64,000 bases of DNA. Source: Mucilaginibacter rigui (GTDB taxonomy: Bacteria > Bacteroidota > Bacteroidia > Sphingobacteriales > Sphingobacteriaceae). Below are positions 8,453-17,900 of the stretch, in pieces. Position numbers and translations under genes: made by a program. The stretch lies in assembly GCF_014773275.1 (NCBI RefSeq), contig NZ_JACWMW010000001.1:124001-188000 (forward strand), in the 5' to 3' direction. The notes under the pieces were generated by a model that was given only the letters and a program-made list of their open reading frames with translations, searched no databases and was not told the DNA's origin. Each line of letters starts with the position of its first letter. Within the stretch, counting starts at the first letter, position 1.

Positions 8453-8986
8453 CTACTTTGTAAACTGTATATTATTGATAATATCGTTTAACAATGCTTC
8501 TGCTTTTGCAGCATCTGCTTTGGGGTACTTCATTTTCCCTGCCAAAGTCAGTGTTTTTGCTGCATTTTGAATATAGAAATCATAGTATCCGGTACTATTA
8601 ATTATATAATTAGCAATAAGCACCTGTTTGCTATTTAAATTCTTAATAATTGATGTGTAGCTATTGTTTCCATGGCGTTTAAATGTTCCGGCTAACCCAT
8701 CTAAAAAAATCTTATTCCCAAGTAGATTATTATTAATAGAGTCTTGGTTGACATTATGGAAACTTAGTATTATGTTATCTATGTTATAAATATACGGCGG
8801 TCTTATTTGCTCATCCATCTTAGTAACCGGCTTTTCACCTGGAAGTGCATTTATTTGTTGTTTATTAACTTTATACGTACCATTTGGCAAACTTAGTTTT
8901 ACAAATTCGCTGGTGTGGATTAATTGAGCTTTACAGGCTATACCGCCAATTATGCTTAGTATAAGTATTAAAAATATTTTTTTCAT
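8453..8986 (-). CDS. Small secreted protein, paralogue 3 of 3
   Basis: This encodes 177 residues from ATG. The signal peptide is MKKIFLILILSIIGGIACKA, followed by the same mature domain as paralogue 1 with only a handful of differences. It is the first of the three copies to be transcribed and starts 21 bases after the lipoprotein gene that ends at 9008. All four genes are probably one operon. The function is unknown. The position behind a lipoprotein with a putative peptidase motif makes a protective or partner role possible, but that is inference. Confidence 0.82.
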   Translation of the reverse strand: MKKIFLILILSIIGGIACKAQLIHTSEFVKLSLPNGTYKVNKQQINALPGEKPVTKMDEQIRPPYIYNIDNIILSFHNVNQDSINNNLLGNKIFLDGLAGTFKRHGNNSYTSIIKNLNSKQVLIANYIINSTGYYDFYIQNAAKTLTLAGKMKYPKADAAKAEALLNDIINNIQFTK

Positions 8987-9007
8987 TTTATTATTAGTTT
9001 ATAAAAA

Positions 9008-10663
9008 TTATGGACAAGGAACAACAACCAGTTTTCCATCCTGATCAATGCCTGCTATAGCATAGCTTGTTGTACCCGCAGGTGCTTTATACATATTAAT
9101 AGCATCACCAAATATTTTGTTTAATGCATATGCTGTTGCTGTTGCGTCATCAACGTTATTTGCAATTTTATAATCTCTCGCAATACTTAAATAGTTATTA
9201 TCAAATCCATCTGGATCATTATCAAAATTTGCATATAAACTCCCAAGTTGGCCCCAGCCTGTACTATTAACAGTTATAACGTAGGTTGCGGTACTGGTAA
9301 TAACAGTTGCATATGCATTTTGCTTATAAAAATTAATATTTGACGCGCCTGTGCTGGTAAGTGCCGGATTAAGTAAGTTTTGAAAGATTAAAAATACATC
9401 ATCTGGTGAAGGGGCATTACCCCCCGGATGTTTATGAGCAGATCCAACGGTGTAACCATCAGTACTATTCCAGGTGAAGTGTGGTGTCCATAGATCATTC
9501 CGACTATCTGTTGTTATAGGCGTATTTACATACGTATTAGAGGTAAGGCTCGTTAAATTAAGATCAGAACCAAATTCATGAGGACCCGGCTGCGTTAAAA
9601 TAGCTGCATTTCGTTGTGTATTAAAAGAATCTGCAAATTTCGCTTTTGATTTTTTTAGTTTATCACAAGGGTCTTCAACAGGTTTTATGGTACATGGGGC
9701 ACCGCCCCCACCAGGTGGCGGGAAACCGCCATCGCCAGGGTTGAGTAGCATTACTTTTAAAGCATTACCCACCTTGCCATCTTTTACGCTTTGTACTGTA
9801 CCTTGCGGCGGGCATGGATCCGGGCTACCCGGCGAATCTCCTCCTCCTCCTCCGCCACCACTACTTGGTGGGGTGATTGGTGGCAGAGGGGTACTTGGAT
9901 CAGGCACTTCAATAACTTCTGTATGGCATTGTGTATCTAGGTATACCCAAACTTCGCCAACCTTTTGATACCAGGCAGTACAAACCTGTATGGCCTGATA
10001 TGCATTGGGGGTTATGCTTTGTACAGCCTGGCCGCCTGTAGTTGTAGCAGTATAGTTATCTACTAATTGCCCTTTAATAACGCCGTTTTTGTAAGTATAG
10101 CCGTCTACAAATTCGCCCTGCGGGGTGGTATAGTATACCATACCGCTAAAGTTAGCGTCGTGCTTGCCATAGCTGTTATTCGCCAGTTTTGATGTATCGG
10201 CGTTAAGATATTCGGGGTAGCCAACAATCGTCATTACATAGGCTTTGTAAGTATCGCCCCGCTTTAATATCAATACCGAACTACGGCTGTTACTTTGCGA
10301 TGCAGAACCCACTTTAAGCCCTATTGCCGAAGCGGCATCCATCGGCATTTCTATCACATCGTCATTAAAGCGTGCATAGTTTTTGGCGGCTGCCCAATTG
10401 GGACTAAAAAATTGGCTCAGGTCAAAGTCATCGCCTACGGCATTGGTATTTTGAGTTGTGGGTTTTCCTCCGGGTTTTGAGTAGTTGGTTTCATACCAGC
10501 TTTTTGCTTTGGCAATTTTAGGGTCGGTAATAGTTGCAGTGGGGTTATCATCAAGTTTGGAAATATCCTTGCGGCAACCATAAATTACAGCAACACAAGC
10601 AATGAGTAGAACAATACACAGCTTAAAAATAGTGCCGGTACTTTTAGGATAGCGTTTTTTCAT
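9008..10663 (-). CDS. Lipoprotein with C-terminal JAMM/RadC-like metal motif
   Basis: This encodes 551 residues from the ATG at 10663; a TTG at 10690 is less likely. The N-terminus is basic and hydrophobic and ends IYGC, so Cys30 is the probable lipidated residue, followed by RKDISK. The N-terminal domain is about 40-255. A Pro/Gly-rich linker (about 270-345, with a run of seven Gly) leads to a C-terminal domain holding Glu363 and H410-x-H412-x6-Ser419-x2-Asp422. That is the layout of the JAMM/MPN+ metalloprotease motif, although the canonical H-to-S spacing is seven. The local text HKHPGGNAPSPDD is close to RadC-type motifs. It probably acts at the cell envelope; the substrate is unknown. 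Confidence 0.75.
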   Translation of the reverse strand: MKKRYPKSTGTIFKLCIVLLIACVAVIYGCRKDISKLDDNPTATITDPKIAKAKSWYETNYSKPGGKPTTQNTNAVGDDFDLSQFFSPNWAAAKNYARFNDDVIEMPMDAASAIGLKVGSASQSNSRSSVLILKRGDTYKAYVMTIVGYPEYLNADTSKLANNSYGKHDANFSGMVYYTTPQGEFVDGYTYKNGVIKGQLVDNYTATTTGGQAVQSITPNAYQAIQVCTAWYQKVGEVWVYLDTQCHTEVIEVPDPSTPLPPITPPSSGGGGGGGDSPGSPDPCPPQGTVQSVKDGKVGNALKVMLLNPGDGGFPPPGGGGAPCTIKPVEDPCDKLKKSKAKFADSFNTQRNAAILTQPGPHEFGSDLNLTSLTSNTYVNTPITTDSRNDLWTPHFTWNSTDGYTVGSAHKHPGGNAPSPDDVFLIFQNLLNPALTSTGASNINFYKQNAYATVITSTATYVITVNSTGWGQLGSLYANFDNDPDGFDNNYLSIARDYKIANNVDDATATAYALNKIFGDAINMYKAPAGTTSYAIAGIDQDGKLVVVPCP

Positions 10664-10713
10664 ATAACAGGTAAAGGATTTAAGCAACAAAAATATAGTA
10701 AATTTTCGTGATA

Positions 10714-10739
10714 AAAAACACGTAAAACTACGTGTTTTT
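10714..10739 (-). terminator. Hairpin between gldB and the lipoprotein gene
   Basis: Perfect 11-base arms (10714-10724 and 10729-10739) with a 4-base loop run into T's when read on the minus strand. It lies about 50 bases before the lipoprotein ATG, so it could end the gldB transcript or act as a leader attenuator. The surrounding gap (10691-10952) also has several GTTCCA/TGGAAC dyads near 10747-10780 and 10898-10938. Confidence 0.55.
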
Positions 10740-10952
10740 GCAATTGTTCAAATTTTGTTCCATTATCCAAAAGTGGAACAAAACTTTAATTTTCATAACT
10801 AATTGTACAACAGAGTCTTAATTAAAAAAAAAACAGGAAAGTTTTTGTTTAGATAGAGGCTTCTTTTTAAAAACATCAATCATCTCATTATCAATATGTT
10901 CCACTTGTTCCGCTTGTTCCATTTTTGAGTGGAACAGAACCGCACGGCGTTT

Positions 10953-12002
10953 CTAATCTTTAATATTTTTCGGCCGGTACTTCGCTTCGTTCAATATCTT
11001 TTGCGCGTCCCTGTCGGCCATTAACTGGGGCAGGGTAACGTTGGGGTGTTTTTCCATATATTGTTTTACTATTTGCCAGCCTGTCCATACACCAAGCTTT
11101 GGTGCCGATTCATTATCATCGCCAAGGCCGGGGGTAAAGGGGGCCTCGTTCAGGTACTTTTGTATCTTTTGGAAATCGGTTTCATAAAGCAGGTTCTCTT
11201 CTAAAAAAAATCCCCAGATATTGCCTTTAAAATCTTCGCACCATTTGAGTTGTTTGGCGGTATAGCCAATTTTGGTTGAATCGGCTACGTCGGGCAATAT
11301 TTGGTCCATAAAATACAGGATCTTGCCATTATAAACCATTTTAGCCAGCAGCGAATTATCCTGTTCATTCTCCGGGAACATATCCTCCCGGGCCATGCCT
11401 TCTACCACGCGCGGGGTAATATTATCGGGTGTAAAACGGCGCGATATATAACGTGGGAAACTCTCTACGAGGGCCGGGTAAAAACGCGAGTTGGCACCGA
11501 GGAAAAGATCGAGCCCGATGCCAAAATAACCATCGCCTATAGTAGTTTGCGCCTGGAAGCCCGAAAAGTAAGCATACACTTTAGGCAGTTGCTTTTGCGG
11601 GTAATAGTACTTTATACGGCGAAAGGCATCTGTTAATTCTGCATCCAGTTTATCGGTGTTGGGGTAGGCAGCGTCAACATCATGTTTAAGATCGGTGTAA
11701 GCCTTCCCCGCAAAAACATCATGCAGGTTTTTATAATAATTTGTATCGGCAGTACTACCTATTTTAATTACGCGTTCAATAAAATCCTGGTAAAACGTAC
11801 CGTACTTATTTTGTAGTGCAGCTATTTGCGGGGTAAGTGGTTTTGTGCGTAACTGGTCGAAATCTTTATCAAAGCGTTCCACCTTTACATCAACCGGAAT
11901 ATTGCTTACATCAACCTTTTTATTGCGGTTGCAGGCGGCAAATACCAGGCACACAAAAAAACTTATATAAATAAGTGTTGTTTTACACGAATAAGACATC
12001 AT
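10953..12002 (-). CDS. gldB: Gliding motility lipoprotein GldB
   Basis: This encodes 349 residues. The lipoprotein signal ends FAAC, with Cys24 lipidated. The body has the GldB signatures FDKDFDQL, the core GIGLDLFLGANSRFYP, EGMAREDMFP, the segment WCEDFKGNIWGFFLEENLLY and the C-terminal ILNEAKYRPKNI. GldB is a cell-envelope lipoprotein of the gliding and T9SS-associated set in Bacteroidota. It also occurs in non-gliding members, so motility is not implied. It is divergent from nadE with 143 bases between starts, an arrangement common in the phylum. Its 3' end is duplicated in degraded form at 7235-7305. Confidence 0.9.
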   Translation of the reverse strand: MMSYSCKTTLIYISFFVCLVFAACNRNKKVDVSNIPVDVKVERFDKDFDQLRTKPLTPQIAALQNKYGTFYQDFIERVIKIGSTADTNYYKNLHDVFAGKAYTDLKHDVDAAYPNTDKLDAELTDAFRRIKYYYPQKQLPKVYAYFSGFQAQTTIGDGYFGIGLDLFLGANSRFYPALVESFPRYISRRFTPDNITPRVVEGMAREDMFPENEQDNSLLAKMVYNGKILYFMDQILPDVADSTKIGYTAKQLKWCEDFKGNIWGFFLEENLLYETDFQKIQKYLNEAPFTPGLGDDNESAPKLGVWTGWQIVKQYMEKHPNVTLPQLMADRDAQKILNEAKYRPKNIKD

Positions 12003-12047
12003 ATATAGCGTTTTAGCAAAAATAATTTTTTTATTTGCATTAAGGGA

Positions 12048-12139
12048 GGTTAGTGAATAGTAAGTGGTGAGCAGTTGAATGGTTTCATTCGCCGCGGGCT
12101 TATTGACTACTCACTGTTAAACCAATTACTACTCACTGG
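12048..12139. repeat. Palindromic repeat, family B (copy 1)
   Basis: This is an imperfect inverted repeat built from AGTGA.TAGTAA.TGGTGA and its complement ACTACTCACT, with a central spacer. Related copies lie at 28698-28790 and 43409-43500. It fills the gap just before nadE. Confidence 0.7.
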
Positions 12140-12145
12140 AAAAAA

Positions 12146-13795
12146 ATGAAAATAGCATTAGCCCAGCTTAATTATCACGTCGGTAACTTTGAATCTAACA
12201 CCAATAAAATAATTGCCAGCATCCGCGAAGCTAAACAAAACGGGGCCGATCTGGTGGTGTTTGCCGAACTGTGTGTGTGCGGTTACCCCGCGCGTGATTT
12301 TTTGGAATTTAATGAATTTATAAGCCTTTGTGATGCTGCCGCAAAACAAATTGCTGCTGAGTGCAAGGATATTGCCTGCATTATAGGCCTGCCAACACCA
12401 AACCATAACTCCGAAGGAAAAGACCTTAATAACTCCGCATATTTTATTGAAAATGGCGAGATAAAAGCAGTTGTAAATAAGGCGCTTTTGCCTAACTATG
12501 ATATTTTTGACGAGTATCGGTACTTTGAGCCATCAACCAGTTTTAATTGTATTGATTTTAAGGGCAAACGCATAGCATTAACCATATGTGAGGACCTGTG
12601 GAATACAATTGAGAACCCCTTGTATGTTACAAGGCCAATGGATACGCTGATCAAGCAAAATCCGGATGTGATGATCAATATCGCCGCGTCGCCGTTTGCG
12701 TATAATCATGATGAAGAACGCATTGCTATTTTGAGCGATAATGCGCGCAGATATAACTTGCCGCTACTATACGTTAACCATGTTGGCGCGCAAACCGAAT
12801 TGATCTTCGACGGAGGGTCATTAGTATTTGATAAAACGGGTAATATTGCCGATGAGATGCCATATTTTAAAGAGCACACGGCATACTATACTTTAGATGA
12901 TAACGGCGATTTAACCTTTGAGCATCAAACAACCCAAATGACCGATCGCGAAAGCGATATTGAGCAGATCCACCAGGGCCTAATTTTAGGTATCCGCGAT
13001 TATTTTTACAAATCGGGCTTTAAACAGGCTATATTGGGTTTATCAGGTGGGATAGATTCGGCTGTGGTATGTGCCCTGGCTGCCGAGGCGCTTGGCCCGG
13101 AGAATGTAATGGCGGTGCTGCTGCCATCCAAATTCTCAAGTGATCATTCGCTTAAAGATGCGGAAGACCTGGTTGCTAACCTGGGCTGCAAATCAGAAAC
13201 GGTTGCTATTGAAAAAATAACCGATGCTTTTGAAACCGCATTGCACCCGCAGTTTGCCAACCTGCCATTTAACATTGCCGAAGAGAATATCCAATCGCGC
13301 AGCAGGGCGGTATTGCTGATGGCTATGTGCAATAAGTTCGGTTACATCCTGCTTAATACATCAAACAAAAGCGAGGCAGCTGTTGGTTACGGTACCCTTT
13401 ATGGCGATATGTGCGGGGGCATCTCCGTTATTGGAGATGTGTTTAAAACGCAGGTTTTTCAACTGGCACGACACCTTAACCGCGAGCGCGAAATAATACC
13501 CGTGAATACGATTGTTAAACCACCGTCGGCCGAATTAAGGCCTGATCAAAAGGATACTGATTCATTACCGGAGTATGATATACTGGATGCAATACTGGTG
13601 CAGTATATAGAACAGCGCCGGTCATCTGCAGAAATAATTAAACAGGGCTTTGAGGATGCCGTGGTGCATAAAGTATTACGATTGGTTAACATGGCCGAGC
13701 ACAAACGTTACCAAACACCACCTATACTAAGGGTTTCGCCCAAGGCATTTGGAATGGGCAGGCGTATGCCAATTGTAGGAAAATATTTAACGTAA
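12146..13795 (+). CDS. nadE: Glutamine-dependent NAD+ synthetase
   Basis: This encodes 549 residues and makes NAD+ from deamido-NAD+ with glutamine as nitrogen donor. The N-terminal nitrilase-type glutaminase domain (about 1-260) carries the Glu41, Lys112, Cys148 triad. The C-terminal synthetase domain begins near 275 with the ATP-pyrophosphatase P-loop LGLSGGIDSA. Later blocks NTSNKSEAAVGYGTLYGD and PSAELRPDQKDTDSLPEY fit the family. Length matches the two-domain enzyme (about 540-550). The start is the only ATG near the conserved KIALAQLNYHVG strand. Confidence 0.96.
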   Translation: MKIALAQLNYHVGNFESNTNKIIASIREAKQNGADLVVFAELCVCGYPARDFLEFNEFISLCDAAAKQIAAECKDIACIIGLPTPNHNSEGKDLNNSAYFIENGEIKAVVNKALLPNYDIFDEYRYFEPSTSFNCIDFKGKRIALTICEDLWNTIENPLYVTRPMDTLIKQNPDVMINIAASPFAYNHDEERIAILSDNARRYNLPLLYVNHVGAQTELIFDGGSLVFDKTGNIADEMPYFKEHTAYYTLDDNGDLTFEHQTTQMTDRESDIEQIHQGLILGIRDYFYKSGFKQAILGLSGGIDSAVVCALAAEALGPENVMAVLLPSKFSSDHSLKDAEDLVANLGCKSETVAIEKITDAFETALHPQFANLPFNIAEENIQSRSRAVLLMAMCNKFGYILLNTSNKSEAAVGYGTLYGDMCGGISVIGDVFKTQVFQLARHLNREREIIPVNTIVKPPSAELRPDQKDTDSLPEYDILDAILVQYIEQRRSSAEIIKQGFEDAVVHKVLRLVNMAEHKRYQTPPILRVSPKAFGMGRRMPIVGKYLT

Positions 13796-13890
13796 AATAA
13801 GGGATAAAAATTTATTTTTGATTTGCATTAAACCCGATTAAACCTTTGCAGATCAATAAGTCTAAGAGTTATAAAAAACATGGTGAGGCT

Positions 13891-14508
13891 ATGAAAAAAT
13901 ATATTTATTTAGTGTTGGCAGTGGCTTTTGTATCGGCCCTGTCGGCTTGCAGCAGTTATAATTATTATACAGCTGCCCAAAACAAAACCAATTTAAGTAA
14001 ATACCGCACATTTGCCTGGGCTGCCCAGGAACGAAACCCTAACAAACAATGGCGCCCGCTTGATGAAATTGGAAATGGCAAAATACAGGAAGCCACCAAA
14101 GTAGCCTTAGCTGGCAAAGGCTTAACACTTGAGCAGCAAAACCCCGATTTACTGGTACGTTATGCAACAGTAACAGGCAGGGGTACTAAAACAGAATTTT
14201 ACTCGCCTTACTACAGTGGCTTTTATGGCGGCTGGGGCTGGGGTGGTTTTTATCGCCCTTATTGGGGCTTTGGCTGGGGTGGCCCATGGGGGTATGGCTG
14301 GGGCGGTGGTACCTATGCACAAAAAGTGCATTATAAAGAAGGTACCATTATTATTGACCTGATTGACAGCAGAACCCAGCAACTGGTATGGCGTGGCTAT
14401 GGTGTTGGCGAATTGCGCAACCCCAAACAAACCATGCGCGATATTCCTAAAGTTGTTGAAGGGATTATTAAGCAGTTAGACTTAGCACCACCAATGCATA
14501 AATCATAA
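13891..14508 (+). CDS. DUF4136 family lipoprotein
   Basis: This encodes 205 residues from the ATG at 13891, which has a GGTGAGG ribosome-binding-like sequence; the frame is open further upstream from a TTG at 13846. The lipobox LSAC gives lipidated Cys20. The body matches DUF4136: TNLSKYRTFAWA, then IQEATKVALAGKGLTLEQQNPDLLVRY, and near the end LVWRGYGVGELRNP with a final helix. Residues about 98-135 are a Gly/Trp/Tyr-rich, aromatic low-complexity insert. It is an envelope lipoprotein of unknown role. A perfect-palindrome terminator follows. Confidence 0.88.
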   Translation: MKKYIYLVLAVAFVSALSACSSYNYYTAAQNKTNLSKYRTFAWAAQERNPNKQWRPLDEIGNGKIQEATKVALAGKGLTLEQQNPDLLVRYATVTGRGTKTEFYSPYYSGFYGGWGWGGFYRPYWGFGWGGPWGYGWGGGTYAQKVHYKEGTIIIDLIDSRTQQLVWRGYGVGELRNPKQTMRDIPKVVEGIIKQLDLAPPMHKS

Positions 14509-14514
14509 AAAATA

Positions 14515-14559
14515 AGGTACTAAAAAAGGGATGCAATTTGCATCCCTTTTTTAGTACCT
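14515..14559 (+). terminator. Perfect 45-bp palindrome terminator
   Basis: The 22-base arms are perfect complements around a single central T. The right arm contains a T6 run. It directly follows the DUF4136 gene. Confidence 0.85.
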
Positions 14560-14610
14560 GGGTGTTCACGTTCACACATGTGAACGCTGTGAACGGTGTG
14601 AACGCCCTGA
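14560..14610. repeat. GTTCAC/GTGAAC repeat, family C (copy 1)
   Basis: GTGTTCACGTTCAC is followed by three GTGAACG-type complements, giving alternative hairpins. A TAATCAGCG motif follows at about 14611. The same pieces recur near 52159-52220. Confidence 0.55.
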
Positions 14611-14695
14611 TAATCAGCGGTGACAAAATGCTGTCAGCCCGATATATTAAAACCTGATGGGTTTTTAAACGACCAAAACCGCCCCTGAAACGCCC

Positions 14696-14926
14696 TTAAA
14701 CGGCAATTGCTTTTTGCTTTTGATGTAATTTATACGCGCCAAAAATAACTGCGGCAATAACTAAAACATATACCCAGGTATCAAGCGGTAGGTGGCAACC
14801 ATTCGGGTCATAAGTCGGATCATCCAGATCGCCCGGGCATGGTGTTTCGTCTGTTTGGGCAAAAGCGGTACTTATACTTAACATAAATGTTAGAATAACT
14901 AAAACGAAACTATACTTTCTGCACAT
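14696..14926 (-). CDS. Signal-peptide plus membrane-anchor mini-protein
   Basis: This encodes 76 residues. The signal peptide ends at AFAQ (about 1-23). A short acidic, cysteine-containing ectodomain (TDETPCPGDLDDPTYDPNGC) follows, then one membrane helix (WVYVLVIAAVIFGAYKL) and a short basic tail. It starts two bases after the stop of the large T9SS gene at 14929-19056 and must be co-transcribed with it. The layout is type I membrane topology with the ectodomain in the periplasm. The family is not known to me; a role tied to export or anchoring of the upstream protein is a guess. Confidence 0.75.
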   Translation of the reverse strand: MCRKYSFVLVILTFMLSISTAFAQTDETPCPGDLDDPTYDPNGCHLPLDTWVYVLVIAAVIFGAYKLHQKQKAIAV

Positions 14927-14928
14927 AT

Positions 14929-17900
14929 CTAAAGCTTAATAAATTTACCTGTCAGTAGTGTCTTTTTACTATTGTTATTTGTTAACTCTATGATGTAACT
15001 GCCTGGTGGTAATGATGATATATCCTGCTGGCCTGTTGGTGTTGTAAAGATACTGTTTTTCATTAATATACCCATGGAGTTATATACTTTCAAGGCTATA
15101 GCACCCTTTGTACCTTCTTTAAGGCTAAATTGAATAACATTAGTGGCAGGATTGGGGAATAGGCTAAAAGATCCGTTTCCCTGAGTTGAAATAATAATAA
15201 TATCAGAATAAGTTACGCGGTTATTTATATCTGTTTGTTTTAAACGGTAGTAAATATCGGCAGTTAGCTTGTCGTTATAAATATCTTTAAAAGAGTAGGT
15301 ACCCATGGAAGCCGACCGCATATTCTTTACGGCCTCAAAGGTTACCCCGTCTGTACTTTTCTGCAGCTCGAAAGAAGTGTAATCATATTCGTTTAAGGTG
15401 TTCCACTTTAGGATCACATCATTAGCCACCCTTTGCCCTTTAAACGAGATGAGTTGGTAAGGCGGGAGGTTTTTTTTGCGGATCAACACCTCAAACCGGC
15501 TGTTGCCAAAGGTTTGCGGGTTTGCTTTATCGAGGTTGAAATAATAAACGCTGTTTGTCCTCAGGTCGAGCGAATCATTTTTAAAATGATCCATCAGCCA
15601 AACATCATACATCTCAGGGATGCCTGAAAGGCCTGTTTTCTCAATACTATAAGTGCCGCTGTAATTGTCATTAACGCTTAAAAACACCGATGAACCCTGT
15701 TGCCCCAATGGCTGCGATGCAATGGCCACCAGGCGGTTATCGCTGGTCATGGCGCCAAAAAACACATTCTGCCCCGGGCCGTTCAGGTCATCAGCATCTT
15801 CCATTTCATCATATTCGTATTTATAAGTATCCAGGTAACGCAGGTAAGTCATATCGTAGTTGGTGCTATCCTGTACCATTTTAAGGCTTATCATAGGTAT
15901 TTCGGTGCCCATTGGTTTGCCCAACAACAAATTGCCATCTGTTAGCTGGTTGGCTGTTTTTAAAGATTCGGTAAAGTTAATGGAACTTGTAGCGCTGTTT
16001 GATTTTACAAAGAAGCCCTGCCCGCTGGCAATGATAACGGCGGATGGCTGAGCGGTAATAGTATTAGAATTTGAAAGATAGGTGTAAACAGTATTTGTAG
16101 TGCCTACGAGTGTTGCATTTGCGCTTCCGCTTGGCATTAGTATGCTTGATGGATAGGGATTACCAACCTGGTTAAAACCCGCGTTGGCGTTTGAGAGGGG
16201 GTAGGTGAACGATTGCTGGTTAAGCGCCCCGGTTTGCAGCCCCACTACATTAGCCTCAGGAGCGGTGTATGCGTTGCCACTTTTAACAAGTTTATTGACC
16301 CCTGTTCTGCTTCCCCTGAAAAAAAAATAAAAACCTGATCCGATATTACGGTTTGCAATAGTCGGATCTGAGGGCCCGGCGAAAAGTTTGGTAGCTGTGT
16401 TATAAAACAAAATGGTAGGCCCATTATTGGCAGAGGCATCAAAATTGGTGCCTGCACCAGTGATGTTAAGATTTGTTTTTAAACTGGTAAAGTTATACAT
16501 GGCAGATGCAGACGAAGGCACAGTTGCTGTATTATTAACTGGTGAACTCATAAGCCTCCAGCCGCGGTTTGTTATTAAACCACCTGTAAACCATCGTTCT
16601 ACTGTTACGTTACCGGTAATTGTACGGGCTGTGCTGGTTATTTCGGCCACCCGGGCTGTAAAGGTTCCCGAGCTTTTGAGGGTTAAGGCGCCGCTGTTTG
16701 CATTGTCAATAAAAAGGCTGCCGCTGCTTAGGGTAAGGGTGTTGTACAGGTCAACCGGGCCACCCATTATTTTAACCTGCCCGTTTGCTGCCGTATTGTT
16801 AACTATAAAATTACCAACCTGCGCGGGTACTGTTGTACTTACCCCCACATAACTTTGTATTGGAACTGTACCATTCCAGGTAATTTGTGATGCGGGGTTG
16901 GTGTTATATAATATACCGCCTGTGGTATTATTGTTATTGTAAATATTGCACCCTACGCTTAAAATGTTCCCGTTTAAATTAACACTTGCCGTGCCATTAA
17001 GTGTAATACCATATACAGCAGCATTTGAATTTAGTGTAAGCGATTTGCCGGTAGGGATTATTAATGTTGCTGTGCCATTAAATGCCGGCGCCTGGTTTGT
17101 AACGCCAGAGGTTGTATTGTCCCAGTTAGTGGCATCGGTATAGGTACCGGTTGCCCCTTTATAAGTATAAGTTAACGCGCCGGGTATAGATGCTGCAATT
17201 GCCTGTGTTACCGTAACCGCAGCGCTGTAGTCTGTAAAGGTAGCGGGGGTTGTTTGGTTTATAAACTCAGCTTTTATCCAATCGTCAGATTTTATAACAT
17301 TTGATATACGTACCTCATCCATTAAACCCTTATAAAAGTTCTCATCATTAGTGCTGCGATGATCAATACCCATGGTAACAACATTACCAGCTAACGGAGT
17401 TATTGAAGATGCAATTTTGGTAAGTGTTGTTGTAGCCGGTACGCCATCTACATAATTTTTAAAAGTAGTGCCGGTGAATATTCCCTGCACATAATGCCAG
17501 TTGGTTGCAACTGTTCCGCCATCGCCCAGGTTACCTACAGTAGTTATTAAATTGGTGCTTCTGGTTTCTGTTTCAACAACATTTGCTTTTACGCCCAATT
17601 TATACCCCGGGCCATAGTCTAACTCGTTAGATACTATTTTATTATCGCCGCCCGGGTTAGTAACAGATACCCATGCTGATAATGTAAACGTGCCTGTAAT
17701 ATCGGCCTTTTTGCTACTTATAATTTTTGAAGTACCGTTAAAGCTGTAGCCTCCGCCGGTAAGGCCTGCAGCGAGGTGTATCTTATCGTCAGATGCAGTA
17801 ACGTTGGTTGGTACTCCATCTACATCATTATTGGTTGCATCCAATACGTTGCCGGTAGCCGGGTTTTCATTAAAGTGATACACAGCCAGGTAATCAGACG

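Noticed and set aside
9687..9968. 93-codon plus-strand frame rich in Pro/Gly
   Set aside because: Antisense shadow of the Gly/Pro-rich linker of the lipoprotein gene.
16412..16852. 146-codon plus-strand frame
   Set aside because: Opposite strand of the T9SS surface-protein gene, low complexity in valine and leucine, no start context.
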